A stretch of DNA of 64,000 bases, taken from NCBI GenBank assembly GCA_017886875.1, contig JAGHIZ010000094.1:1-64000 (forward strand), read 5' to 3'. The position numbers were made by a program, and so were the translations under genes. The stretch is from Butyricicoccus sp. Its GTDB lineage: Bacteria > Bacillota > Clostridia > Oscillospirales > Butyricicoccaceae. The notes beneath the pieces were generated by a model. That model was not told the DNA's origin and did not search any database. It saw only the letters and a list, made by a program, of their open reading frames with translations. Numbering within the stretch: the stretch's first letter is position 1; each line of letters begins with the position of its first letter. Shown piece after piece: positions 43,798 to 51,677 of the stretch.

Positions 43798-44427
43798 ATG
43801 AAATTCAAAGATAGATTACATTCAGCTGTCCTTCTGGACAACCCTGTATTTATGCAGACTATTGGTCTGTGTCCATCTCTAGCAACTACAACTTCCCTAT
43901 CCAATGCTATTGGTATGGGTTTAGCTGCTACTGTTGTACTTATTTGCTCAAACATTGTTATTTCTCTGCTGCGTAAGTTTATCCCTGAAAAGGTTCGTAT
44001 TGCAGCATTTATAACAATTATTGCAGGTTTCGTTACCATTATTGATTTAAGCCTTCAGGCATTTATCCCTTCACTGGCTGCGTCTCTTGGTCTGTTCCTG
44101 CCTCTTATCGTTGTTAACTGTATCATTTTAGGTCGTGCGGAAGCTTATGCATCTAAAAATAAGGTTCTGCCTTCTGCTCTTGATGGTGTTTGCATGGGTA
44201 TTGGCTTTACATTTGCTCTTATACTAATGGGCTTCTTTAGAGAGCTACTTGGTGCAGGCACAATTCTTTCTGGTTATGTAGGTGCAGATAAGCTTGGTAT
44301 TAAAATACCATTTCTTTATGAAAATCCAATTTCAATGATGATTTTGCCAGCGGGCGGTTTCCTTATGATGGGTTTTCTACTTGCTACAATACAGTACTTT
44401 ATGAATAAGAAGAAGGGGGATAAGTAA
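43798..44427 (+). CDS. rnfE: Rnf complex subunit E
   Basis: The protein has 209 residues with six membrane helices. Signatures are NPVFMQTIGLCPSLATTTSL, the VNCIILGRAEAYASKN motif and LDGVCMGIGFTFAL. RnfE and RnfA form an inverted-topology pair holding a buried Fe-S cluster through their paired cysteines. It starts after AAGGAGGAC. Confidence 0.95.
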   Translation: MKFKDRLHSAVLLDNPVFMQTIGLCPSLATTTSLSNAIGMGLAATVVLICSNIVISLLRKFIPEKVRIAAFITIIAGFVTIIDLSLQAFIPSLAASLGLFLPLIVVNCIILGRAEAYASKNKVLPSALDGVCMGIGFTFALILMGFFRELLGAGTILSGYVGADKLGIKIPFLYENPISMMILPAGGFLMMGFLLATIQYFMNKKKGDK

Positions 44428-45060
44428 ATGAATTACTTTGCTGCTGTGCAGGCAGGTTTGCCTGATAGCATGGCACTGACTGATATAATCTTCCTTGCTA
44501 TTTCAGCTGTGCTTGTAAACAACTATATCCTTGTACAGTTTTTAGGCTGTTGTTCATTCTTTGGCGTATCCAAAAAGACTGATACCGCAGTCGGCATGGG
44601 TATGGCTGTTATTTTCGTTATGGCTCTTGCATCAATTGTTTCTTGGGCTGTAAACTATTTTGTGCTTGTTCCACTAGAGCTTGAATATATGCGTACAATC
44701 GCATTTATTCTGGTTATTGCTACTTTAGTACAGTTTGTAGAAATGTTTATGAAGAAAGCAATGCCATCTCTTTACCAAGCACTTGGTATCTTCCTGCCAC
44801 TAATTACAACTAACTGTGCTGTACTTGGTGCAGCTATCACCAATATTGACAATCAGTATTCACTGCTTGGCTCTATTGTTTATGGTGTATTTGCGGGTGT
44901 TGGTTATTTAGTTGCGATTGTTATTTTTGCATCTATCCGTGAGCGTCTGGAAGTTACCGCAAAATGTCCTAAGTGCTTTGAAGGTTTTCCAATCGCACTG
45001 GTGTCTGCATCTCTGCTTGCAATGGCATTTATGGGCTTCTCTGGTCTAAAAATCTGGTAA
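44428..45060 (+). CDS. rnfA: Rnf complex subunit A
   Basis: The protein has 210 residues with six membrane helices. Signatures are NNYILVQFLGCCSFFGVSKK and LITTNCAVLGAAI, each with the Cys that contributes to the shared Fe-S cluster with RnfE. It follows rnfE without a gap and ends 20 bp before rnfB. Confidence 0.95.
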   Translation: MNYFAAVQAGLPDSMALTDIIFLAISAVLVNNYILVQFLGCCSFFGVSKKTDTAVGMGMAVIFVMALASIVSWAVNYFVLVPLELEYMRTIAFILVIATLVQFVEMFMKKAMPSLYQALGIFLPLITTNCAVLGAAITNIDNQYSLLGSIVYGVFAGVGYLVAIVIFASIRERLEVTAKCPKCFEGFPIALVSASLLAMAFMGFSGLKIW

Positions 45061-45080
45061 GCAAAAGGAGAGCGTGAGAA

Positions 45081-45965
45081 ATGGATTTTACAAATATTAT
45101 TTTTGCAGTAGCATCTCTTAGTATAATGGGTTTGCTATTTGCAATACTTCTAGGCGTAGCAGCAAAGGTTTTTGCTGTTGAAGTTGACGAGCGAGTGCCA
45201 CTTGTTCGTGAATGTCTGCCTGGTGCAAACTGTGGCGGTTGTGGCTATCCAGGTTGTGATGGTCTAGCGGCTGCAATCGTTGAGGGAAAAGCTCCTGTAA
45301 ATGGTTGCCCTGTTGGCGGTGCTGCTTGTGCAGAAAAAATTGCTGCTGTTATGGGTGCTGAAGTTACAGCTGAAGAACCTAAGGTAGCTCATGTACATTG
45401 TGCTGGTGGCTGCAAAGCTATTGATAAGGCTAAATATGAAGGACTTCAGGACTGTAATGCGGCTATGCGTGTAGCTGCTGGCCCTAAGGAATGTGCTTTC
45501 GGCTGTATGGGCTTAGGCTCTTGTGTTTCCGCTTGTGCATTTGACGCTATACACATTGTTGATGGCAAGGCTTTAGTTGATACTGAAAAGTGTGTCGCTT
45601 GTGGTAAATGTGTAAGTGCCTGCCCTAAAAAGCTTATTGACCTCTTACCAAAATCTAAAAAGGTTCATGTTAACTGTACAAACCAAGACAAGGGTGCTGT
45701 TGCAATGAAGATTTGTGAAGTATCTTGTATTGGCTGTAAGAAGTGTGAAAAGACTTGTAAGTTTGATGCAATCCATGTTGAAAATGGTGTTGCTAAAATC
45801 GATTATGACAAGTGTAAGAACTGTAAGATGTGTGCTAAGGCTTGCCCAAGAAGTTGTATTGAGCCAATTCCTACTCCTGAAGAAAAGGAAAAGTTTGAGG
45901 CTATGATGAAAGCTCAAGCTGAAAAGGCTAAACAAGCTGCTGAGGCTGCAAAGGCTGCTGAATAA
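45081..45965 (+). CDS. rnfB: Rnf complex subunit B
   Basis: The protein has 294 residues. An N-terminal membrane helix is followed by the 4Fe-4S motif CLPGANCGGCGYPGCDGL. Several ferredoxin-type clusters follow, with visible motifs CVACGKCVSACP, CIGCKKCEKTC and CKNCKMCAKACP. A charged Ala/Lys/Glu tail ends the protein. RnfB is the entry point for electrons from reduced ferredoxin, possibly the ferredoxin at 18763. It is the last gene of the operon. Confidence 0.96.
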   Translation: MDFTNIIFAVASLSIMGLLFAILLGVAAKVFAVEVDERVPLVRECLPGANCGGCGYPGCDGLAAAIVEGKAPVNGCPVGGAACAEKIAAVMGAEVTAEEPKVAHVHCAGGCKAIDKAKYEGLQDCNAAMRVAAGPKECAFGCMGLGSCVSACAFDAIHIVDGKALVDTEKCVACGKCVSACPKKLIDLLPKSKKVHVNCTNQDKGAVAMKICEVSCIGCKKCEKTCKFDAIHVENGVAKIDYDKCKNCKMCAKACPRSCIEPIPTPEEKEKFEAMMKAQAEKAKQAAEAAKAAE

Positions 45966-45972
45966 AAACATT

Positions 45973-46008
45973 AAAAATCCGTCTTTTTTATAAAAAGACG
46001 GATTTTTT
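45973..46008 (+). terminator. Terminator of the rnf operon
   Basis: AAAATCCGTCTTTTT and AAAAAGACGGATTTT form a long stem with T6, directly after rnfB. Confidence 0.92.
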
Positions 46009-46062
46009 GTATATTCCATAAATTCCCGTCAATACTAACAGTAACGCTTTATAACAAAAATG

Positions 46063-46081
46063 CATACACTTTAAGTGTATG
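46063..46081. repeat. 19-bp palindrome upstream of an unknown gene
   Basis: CATACACTT and AAGTGTATG are perfect 9-bp arms around one T. It lies 14 bp before the ribosome binding site of the gene at 46111. The 1-nt spacer favours a protein-binding operator over an RNA hairpin. Confidence 0.45.
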
Positions 46082-46110
46082 ACTAATCTATTTTGAAAGG
46101 TGGTTTTTTT

Positions 46111-46662
46111 GTGCAAAGTTTTTCAAGTACGGGAATTTGGACTCTTGAAAAAACCGATATAATCTATCCGCTTGTAAGATTTGTTATGCAACCAAACGAT
46201 GAACTTTTAGAGCCTTCACCTGCACAGCTTTTATTTGATGTAACAGATAAATTATTATCTGGTAAGTGTGTGGGGGTTATGGCTGATGGTGCATCTCCAC
46301 AAACCTTATCTGGTCTTTCTGAAATCTGGCATGATGGCAGACTTCTAAGACGTAGTGACGGTTGTTCATTTGTGTGTATTGAACCTTGTTTTGAAACACC
46401 TACACCAGCTCTTAAAAATGCTTATTTATCAAATATAGCATCTTTTCATTTTGCACTTTTCTCAAATACAACCCCAGAAGAAACTATGTTTAATAGAATG
46501 TTAAATACACACACTGATGCCCCTTTGAGGATTGATATACCAGAGTCATCAGATAAAATGACAATCATTGTTCATACCAATCAGCTAAAAGAAAGTGATT
46601 TTCTAAATAAACTATCTCAAGCTGTTTCAGCAAGCGGTAGAAATCTTGAATACAGTGCATAA
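46111..46662 (+). CDS. Protein of unknown function
   Basis: The protein has 183 residues from GTG 46111, 7 nt after AAAGGTGG. An earlier in-frame ATG overlaps that site. There is no signal peptide or membrane helix. It is predicted cytosolic with mixed alpha/beta character, with segments FVMQPNDELLEPSPAQLLFD, GVMADGASPQTLSGLSEIWH and MTIIVHTNQLKESDF. I do not recognise the family. It stands alone between the rnf terminator and a bidirectional terminator, with a 19-bp palindrome upstream, so it is a single-gene unit with its own control. Confidence 0.7.
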   Translation: MQSFSSTGIWTLEKTDIIYPLVRFVMQPNDELLEPSPAQLLFDVTDKLLSGKCVGVMADGASPQTLSGLSEIWHDGRLLRRSDGCSFVCIEPCFETPTPALKNAYLSNIASFHFALFSNTTPEETMFNRMLNTHTDAPLRIDIPESSDKMTIIVHTNQLKESDFLNKLSQAVSASGRNLEYSA

Positions 46663-46663
46663 A

Positions 46664-46692
46664 AAATAACCCGCAAATTGCGGGTTATTTTT
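46664..46692. terminator. Bidirectional terminator
   Basis: AAATAACCCGCAA and TTGCGGGTTATTT form a 13-bp stem between convergent genes, with T-runs on both strands. Confidence 0.88.
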
Positions 46693-47581
46693 GTTTGTTT
46701 ACAAGCAATATGCCAACACATACAAATATAAGTGCTATTAAATTTTTAATTGTAAATACATTTTCATTTAAAATAACTGCACTTAAAATAGAGCCAAATA
46801 CAGGCACTAAAAACATATAAACTGTGACTTTTGCAACGGGGTGATATTTAAGCATAACAGTCCAAAGTGAGAATGCAACAGCAGATAACACAGCTAAATA
46901 TAAAAGTAAAATAAAGCCTTTAGCTGTAATATGTATCTGCCCTTTGCCTATCAGACCAACAACAGATAAAAATACACCGCCTATAAAAAGTTGCCAACCA
47001 GTAAGAAGCATAGCATCTTTACCCTTTGCAACTTTTCGGCTCACTACTGCACCTATTCCCTGTCCAACTGCACTCATAAGCATAAAGCCTTCACCTGTTA
47101 TCTTGACTTTTTCAGCACCAAAACCACTGCCCGAAAGCACCGCTATAACGCCTAAAAAACCAATTATACAGCCTATTGTCTTTTTTAATGTTAGCTTATC
47201 TGTGACAAATACAAAATGTGCAATTATAACCGAAAAAAATGTTGATGTTGCACTGAGTACAGAACCTCTAACACCTGATGTATTGCCCACACCCAAATAA
47301 TAAAACACATATTGCAGCACTGTTTGTACTGCACATATCATTAAAATTGCACTCCATTCACTTTTTTCTGGCTTTATAGGCTTATTTTGCACCTTCATAA
47401 GCAAAAGCACAAACAAGCCTGCGAGTGCAAAACGATAACCTGCAAATGTAAACTTTGCAAAAGTGTCTGTTATTTCTAAAAGCTCATAGCCTGTTTTTAC
47501 AACAGGTATAGCACTACCCCAAAGGATAGTGCATATAAGTGCGGGAATTAATGTATTTTTCTGTATAAATGATTTATTCAT
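46685..47581 (-). CDS. EamA/DMT-superfamily transporter
   Basis: The protein has 298 residues with ten membrane helices in two EamA repeats. The first begins ALICTILWGSAIPVVKTGYEL, and the second covers GEGFMLMSAVGQGIGAVVSR to the C terminus. Such proteins export metabolites such as amino acids. The substrate is unknown. Its ATG overlaps the stop of the upstream inositol-phosphatase-like gene by one base, so the two are probably cotranscribed and translationally coupled. Confidence 0.88.
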   Translation of the reverse strand: MNKSFIQKNTLIPALICTILWGSAIPVVKTGYELLEITDTFAKFTFAGYRFALAGLFVLLLMKVQNKPIKPEKSEWSAILMICAVQTVLQYVFYYLGVGNTSGVRGSVLSATSTFFSVIIAHFVFVTDKLTLKKTIGCIIGFLGVIAVLSGSGFGAEKVKITGEGFMLMSAVGQGIGAVVSRKVAKGKDAMLLTGWQLFIGGVFLSVVGLIGKGQIHITAKGFILLLYLAVLSAVAFSLWTVMLKYHPVAKVTVYMFLVPVFGSILSAVILNENVFTIKNLIALIFVCVGILLVNKQK

Positions 47582-48360
47582 TAAATTTTATGCAGTCCTT
47601 TTTCAAAAAACTCTGCATGTGCTCTTTTGCCACCTGCTAAAATTGAGCATTTGCCATCTAGCTTCATAGGTGAACCGTCAATCTGAGTCATAATACCACC
47701 AGCTTCTTCAATTATACACTTAGCTGCTGCAAAATCCCATGGACATACAACCCACTCTGTCATTAAATCAGCTCTACCACAACCAACCGCACATAAATCA
47801 AGTGCCGCTGAACCTGAACGGCGTAAATCAAGTGCATTATCAAATAAAGCTCTTGCAAGAGCAAAAGTTTTATCTGTATATTCAGCATAATAAGGTGCAG
47901 TACCTACACAAACCATACTGTTTGAAAGGCTACAATCTGAAACATGCACACGCTTTCCGTTTACATATGCACCCTTGCCCTTTTCTGCATGATACATTGT
48001 ATCTGTGTAAGGGTCATAGACTACACCACAGATAATTTCTCCATCTTTTGCAACTCCAATACTAACTGCACTTACTCTATAACCCTTGATAAAGTTTGTT
48101 GTGCCGTCGATTGGGTCAACTATAAATGCAATACCACTGTGAACATCTTCCTGCTGACCATCTTCTTCACCATAAAAATGAGCGTCTGGATACAGTGCTA
48201 ACAGCTCCTTTTGAAGTGTCTTTTGCACTAAAACATCATATTTAGTTACAAAATTCTTTTGACCTTCCTTTTCAGTTATGTTTCTTTCAATATCCTCCGC
48301 TGAAAGCATAATTTCACCGCATTGTCTTGCGATTTTCTGAAGATTTTCCATCATTTCCAT
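47581..48360 (-). CDS. Inositol monophosphatase family protein
   Basis: The protein has 259 residues. It starts after AAAGGAG. Metal and catalytic motifs are FYGEEDGQQ, FIVDPIDGTTNFIKGY and WDFAAAKCIIEEAGG, the three signatures of Li+-sensitive phosphatases. It may dephosphorylate myo-inositol-1-phosphate, NADP or 3'-phosphoadenosine phosphates. The exact substrate cannot be deduced. It is paired with a DMT exporter. Confidence 0.92.
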   Translation of the reverse strand: MEMMENLQKIARQCGEIMLSAEDIERNITEKEGQKNFVTKYDVLVQKTLQKELLALYPDAHFYGEEDGQQEDVHSGIAFIVDPIDGTTNFIKGYRVSAVSIGVAKDGEIICGVVYDPYTDTMYHAEKGKGAYVNGKRVHVSDCSLSNSMVCVGTAPYYAEYTDKTFALARALFDNALDLRRSGSAALDLCAVGCGRADLMTEWVVCPWDFAAAKCIIEEAGGIMTQIDGSPMKLDGKCSILAGGKRAHAEFFEKGLHKI

Positions 48361-48389
48361 TTTTATATACTCCTTTTTATAAAAATTAA

Positions 48390-48413
48390 AACCGTCGCAT
48401 TAAAGCGACGGTT
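48390..48413 (-). terminator. Terminator of the psiE-like/DUF4250 unit
   Basis: ACCGTCGC and GCGACGGT form an 8-bp stem followed by a T-rich tract on the minus strand. Confidence 0.75.
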
Positions 48414-48417
48414 AAAT

Positions 48418-48594
48418 TTAACGAAATTGATTTATTTCCGACATATATTCATAGCCCACAGTCGCTAAACGATGTTCAATTGCACTTCTAGCAAGATTTT
48501 CACCGTCACACAGTGCGTCAAGTGAGTTATATCTGTCACGAAGCATGGTATTTACCACGCTTAAAAGCATTATTGGGTCATTTGGTAGTGACAT
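48418..48594 (-). CDS. DUF4250 small protein
   Basis: The protein has 58 residues. The start ATG at 48594 follows AGAAGGAGAAAACA. The opening MSLPNDPIMLLSVVNTMLRD, the middle YNSLDALCDGENLARSAIEH and the end VGYEYMSEINQF match the short DUF4250 family of Firmicutes. It overlaps the end of the membrane protein gene by 17 nt, so its ribosome binding site lies inside that gene. The function is unknown. Confidence 0.85.
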   Translation of the reverse strand: MSLPNDPIMLLSVVNTMLRDRYNSLDALCDGENLARSAIEHRLATVGYEYMSEINQFR

Positions 48595-49030
48595 TGTTTT
48601 CTCCTTCTTTTTGTTTTTTAGATTTTAGAAAATCAAGTATTTTAACATGCTCTATTTTATCAAGTTGTTTTATGTATAAGAATTTTCTAACAAGATAAAG
48701 TATGGCAATAGAAATTACAGCAAATAAATTTTCTAGTGGTGATGTATGCTCAGTTATCATCTGACGAGCTATTGCAAGTAACATAATATCAATTACAGAG
48801 TCTATAGTATGTGTGCAAAGCATTTTTACAAATTCCACACCAATAACTATAGTAGATGCTATTGATAGATATTTAGAAAAAACAGTTGGGTCTGCAAAAA
48901 GGCTTGATGGATTTATTATATAAACAAGTCCGCCAAGAGCTGCAAATAAAGCAGCAAGCATTAAAAATCCAACCAAAATTTCCAAAAGATATGATAACCT
49001 ATGCATTACTTCTTTGATTTTTGACTCCAT
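48578..49030 (-). CDS. Four-helix membrane protein, PsiE-like
   Basis: The protein has 150 residues with four membrane helices (about residues 11-38, 50-70, 78-95 and 98-118) and a basic Lys/Glu tail. The segment DSVIDIMLLAIARQMITE followed by NLFAVISIAILYLVRKFL resembles the phosphate-starvation-inducible E family. The function is unknown. The ribosome binding site GAAAGGTAAATC lies 5' of the ATG. It overlaps and is probably coupled to the DUF4250 gene. Confidence 0.65.
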   Translation of the reverse strand: MESKIKEVMHRLSYLLEILVGFLMLAALFAALGGLVYIINPSSLFADPTVFSKYLSIASTIVIGVEFVKMLCTHTIDSVIDIMLLAIARQMITEHTSPLENLFAVISIAILYLVRKFLYIKQLDKIEHVKILDFLKSKKQKEGENNVTTK

Positions 49031-49110
49031 GATTTACCTTTCTTTTCTGTAAAATTTTCTTTACAGGTAATTATATCATAAACAAATGTCTATGAATAGA
49101 GGTCAAAATA

Positions 49111-49914
49111 TTACAGTTTTATTCCAGTTCTTCCATAGAAAAAGATATATTGCTGAATTACCCCAGCATATCCTTTATATTTTTCGACTGGAAAACTGCC
49201 ATTATAATATTTATCACAAATTTTTTTAATCCAAGTATCAATAGGGAAAGATGCTAAATCATGCAAACCAAAAAGTTTAATACAGTTTGCTACTTTTTTA
49301 CCAACACCAGTTATTTTACAAAGTGCTTTTTCTGCTTCATCTATTGGCATATTTTTAAGTGAATACACATCAAAGTCACTGTGCGCAATCTCATATAAAT
49401 ATCTATCACGATAACCTAAACCACATGCTCTAAGTTCTTCAATGCTCGCTTTTGCCAGTTCTTCTTTAGTTGGAAATGTAAAATATGTATTTCCTCTGCT
49501 ATCTATTTTTTGCTGCCCAAATTTTTCACAAATGGCTTCTACTGATTTCTGTATTCTTGGGATATTATTATTTTGTGAAATCATAAAGGTTATAAGCATT
49601 TCCCAAAGCTCTTGTTTTAAAATACGCATACCCCCACCATATGCAACAGATGCTTTTAAAAACTCGTCATTTTCATCAACTGAATTACATATTTTTTGGT
49701 AGTCTGTATCAAAATCAAAATAATCTCGCCAAAATTCTTCAAACTCTTTTTCACTGCACTCTAAAACCAAATTTTCTCCTTGCATGTAAGCATAAGTGCA
49801 TTTATCTGTAGCTATAATTTTATATGTATTGTCATCTTGTTTTGTCATTCTAAAACATTGACCTGAGTCGGCAATTTGTCCTAAGTCACATGGTGTTAAT
49901 TTATATTCTACCAT
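49111..49914 (-). CDS. OGG1-like 8-oxoguanine DNA glycosylase
   Basis: The protein has 267 residues. It starts after AGGAGGATATTAC. The N-terminal beta domain (LGQIADSGQCFRMTKQDD) is typical of the OGG1/AlkA group. The HhH-GPD region carries LCKITGVGKKVANCIKLFG with the catalytic Lys, followed by FPIDTWIKK with the catalytic Asp. It removes oxidised purines and nicks abasic DNA. It is monocistronic. Confidence 0.9.
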   Translation of the reverse strand: MVEYKLTPCDLGQIADSGQCFRMTKQDDNTYKIIATDKCTYAYMQGENLVLECSEKEFEEFWRDYFDFDTDYQKICNSVDENDEFLKASVAYGGGMRILKQELWEMLITFMISQNNNIPRIQKSVEAICEKFGQQKIDSRGNTYFTFPTKEELAKASIEELRACGLGYRDRYLYEIAHSDFDVYSLKNMPIDEAEKALCKITGVGKKVANCIKLFGLHDLASFPIDTWIKKICDKYYNGSFPVEKYKGYAGVIQQYIFFYGRTGIKL

Positions 49915-49996
49915 TTGTAATATCCTCCTTTATACATATCAAAGATATTATAATATACTTATGCCAAAAAGTGAAAAATTTTTTATGAAAAATATA

Positions 49997-50025
49997 TTGA
50001 AATTTATTACAAAAGCAGTTATACT
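49997..50025 (+). promoter_or_regulatory. Promoter of an orphan transcription unit
   Basis: TTGAAA (49997-50002), a 17-bp spacer and TATACT (50020-50025). No gene with a ribosome binding site follows before the terminator at 50122. Confidence 0.6.
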
Positions 50026-50031
50026 ATTACT

Positions 50032-50160
50032 CAGTTAGAAATGTTAAACATTTAACAATTTTTTTCGCTTTTATCATCGGGATGGATTAAATCCCACCTC
50101 GTGTTCTCTCTTTTTGGTGTTAGCCACAGCTTTTATAAGCTGTGGCTTTCGCATTTTATT
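50032..50160 (+). ncRNA. Candidate small RNA of about 125 nt
   Basis: A promoter at 49997-50025 and a strong terminator at 50122-50151 enclose about 90 nt without a ribosome binding site or credible ORF. Inside are AAATGTT/AACATTT (7-bp arms) and GGGAT/ATCCC stems. I cannot match it to 6S, SRP, RNase P, tmRNA or a riboswitch class from its sequence. Its expression is inferred. Confidence 0.4.
50122..50151 (+). terminator. Strong terminator of the orphan unit
   Basis: AGCCACAGCTT and AAGCTGTGGCT form a perfect 11-bp stem with a TTAT loop, followed by TTTCGCATTTTATTTT. Confidence 0.8.
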
Positions 50161-50219
50161 TTAGTATTATTTTCGTGTAATTTTGGTTAAATTTTCGTAT
50201 AGAAAATTGTCAATAAAAA

Positions 50220-50248
50220 TTGTATTTTTTTTATCTGCTTGATATAAT
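50220..50248 (+). promoter_or_regulatory. Promoter of the molybdenum hydroxylase operon
   Basis: TTGTAT (50220-50225), a 17-bp spacer and TATAAT (50243-50248), with an extended TGA before the -10. Confidence 0.65.
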
Positions 50249-50254
50249 ATCTAT

Positions 50255-50392
50255 ATAATACATCTATGCCCGAAAATCTTTTCTTTTTTTCGCTGTATAT
50301 CAAATTTAAAACGCAGCGTTTGGTTTTCGTTCCTACTTGCTGCCACTGTTTTTTGGCGGCTTTTGTTATGTTTGTAAAAAAGGAGAATGCGA
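50255..50392 (+). promoter_or_regulatory. Structured leader with attenuator-like hairpin
   Basis: The leader is about 135 nt. CGCTG (50291-50295) can pair with CAGCG (50314-50318). A later hairpin GCTGCCA/TGGCGGC (50339-50360) is followed by TTTTGTTATGTTT, just before the ribosome binding site AAGGAG. This layout resembles an attenuator or riboswitch. The ligand class is not recognised. Confidence 0.45.
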
Positions 50393-51199
50393 ATGTTCAC
50401 AATAGATAACTATGTAAAAGCTGAAACACTAGAACAGGCTTATTCGCTAAATCAAAAGAAAACCGCCACAATTTTAGGCGGTTGTGGTTGGCTTAAAATG
50501 GGTAACCGTTCTATTAAAACAGCTATTGACCTTTCGGGTCTTGGTCTTGATAAAATCGAAGAAACTGACACCGAATTTAGACTAGGCTGTATGGTAACTT
50601 TGCGACAAATCGAAACCAACGAGGCTATTAACAGCTATTTTGGTGATGCAATTAAAGAGAGCCTACGCCATATTGTAGGTGTACAGTTTAGAAACTGTGT
50701 AACTATTGGTGGTTCTATTTGGGGTAGATTTGGCTTTTCTGACCCGCTAACTTTAATGCTTGCTTTGGGTGCTGAAGTTCAGCTTTATCATGCGGGAAAA
50801 GTTAAACTATCTGATTTTGTAAATATGCCTCATGATAGAGATATTTTAACACATGTTATTCTGCCAAAAAATAATCAAAAAACCCATTATATAACCCATC
50901 GTGCAACCGCAACCGATTTCCCTGTTATCGCTTGCTGTGTAAGCAAATTACCAGAAGATTTTAGAGATAATGGTTTTAGAGTTGCTATTGGTGCAAGACC
51001 TCAAAGAGCTAGTCTTGTTTTAGATACCAATGGTATATTAAATGAGGGCATAACTGAAGAAAGTGCAAATAAATTTGCAGATTATGTTGCAGATACCTTA
51101 AATTTCTCAAGTAATATGCGTGGAAGTGCTGATTTTAGACGTCATCTCACTAGAGTGCTTGTTCGTCGTGCATTACTGGCTTTAAATCAGGAGGTTTAA
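50393..51199 (+). CDS. Xanthine dehydrogenase family, FAD-binding subunit
   Basis: The protein has 268 residues. The ATG at 50393 is 7 nt from AAGGAG. An ATG two codons upstream is too close to that site. FAD-binding motifs are ATILGGCGWLKMGNR and VGVQFRNCVTIGGSIWGRFG. It passes electrons from the Fe-S subunit to FAD and then to NAD+ or another acceptor. The gene order FAD, Fe-S, Mo matches CoxMSL/XdhBCA-type operons. Confidence 0.9.
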   Translation: MFTIDNYVKAETLEQAYSLNQKKTATILGGCGWLKMGNRSIKTAIDLSGLGLDKIEETDTEFRLGCMVTLRQIETNEAINSYFGDAIKESLRHIVGVQFRNCVTIGGSIWGRFGFSDPLTLMLALGAEVQLYHAGKVKLSDFVNMPHDRDILTHVILPKNNQKTHYITHRATATDFPVIACCVSKLPEDFRDNGFRVAIGARPQRASLVLDTNGILNEGITEESANKFADYVADTLNFSSNMRGSADFRRHLTRVLVRRALLALNQEV

Positions 51200-51206
51200 T
51201 TTATCT

Positions 51207-51677
51207 ATGTCAAAAGTTTTAATTTCTTTTACTTTAAATGGCAAAAAAATTGAAGATGCTGTTAGCCCTGACCAGCCGCTTTTAGACTATGTGCGTGAAA
51301 AAGGCTGTAAATCTGTAAAGCGTGGCTGCGAAACCTCTAACTGTGGTCTTTGCACTGTGCTTATGGACGGAAAACCTGTGCTTTCTTGTACTATGCTTGC
51401 AGTTCGTGCAGATGGTCATGATATTATAACACTTGAAGGCAAACAGCAAGAAGCCGAGGAAATCGGCTCTTATCTAGCTAAGGAAGGTGCAGAACAATGC
51501 GGTTTCTGTTCTCCAGGGCTTATTATGAATATTATCGCAATGAAGGACGAGCTTACAAACCCATCAGAAGATGAAATTCGTGAATATTTATCTGGTAATC
51601 TTTGCAGATGTACAGGTTATGTAAGTCAGCTTAGAGCTATTAAAGCATATCTTGCGAGCAAGGAGGATTGTCAATGA
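51207..51677 (+). CDS. Xanthine dehydrogenase family, [2Fe-2S] subunit
   Basis: The protein has 156 residues. It starts after AGGAGG. The plant-type cluster motif is GCETSNCGLCTVLMDGKPVLSC and the second cluster is CGFCSPGLIMN with CRCTGY. It relays electrons between the Mo site and FAD. Its last bases overlap the start of the Mo subunit (ATGA). Confidence 0.95.
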   Translation: MSKVLISFTLNGKKIEDAVSPDQPLLDYVREKGCKSVKRGCETSNCGLCTVLMDGKPVLSCTMLAVRADGHDIITLEGKQQEAEEIGSYLAKEGAEQCGFCSPGLIMNIIAMKDELTNPSEDEIREYLSGNLCRCTGYVSQLRAIKAYLASKEDCQ

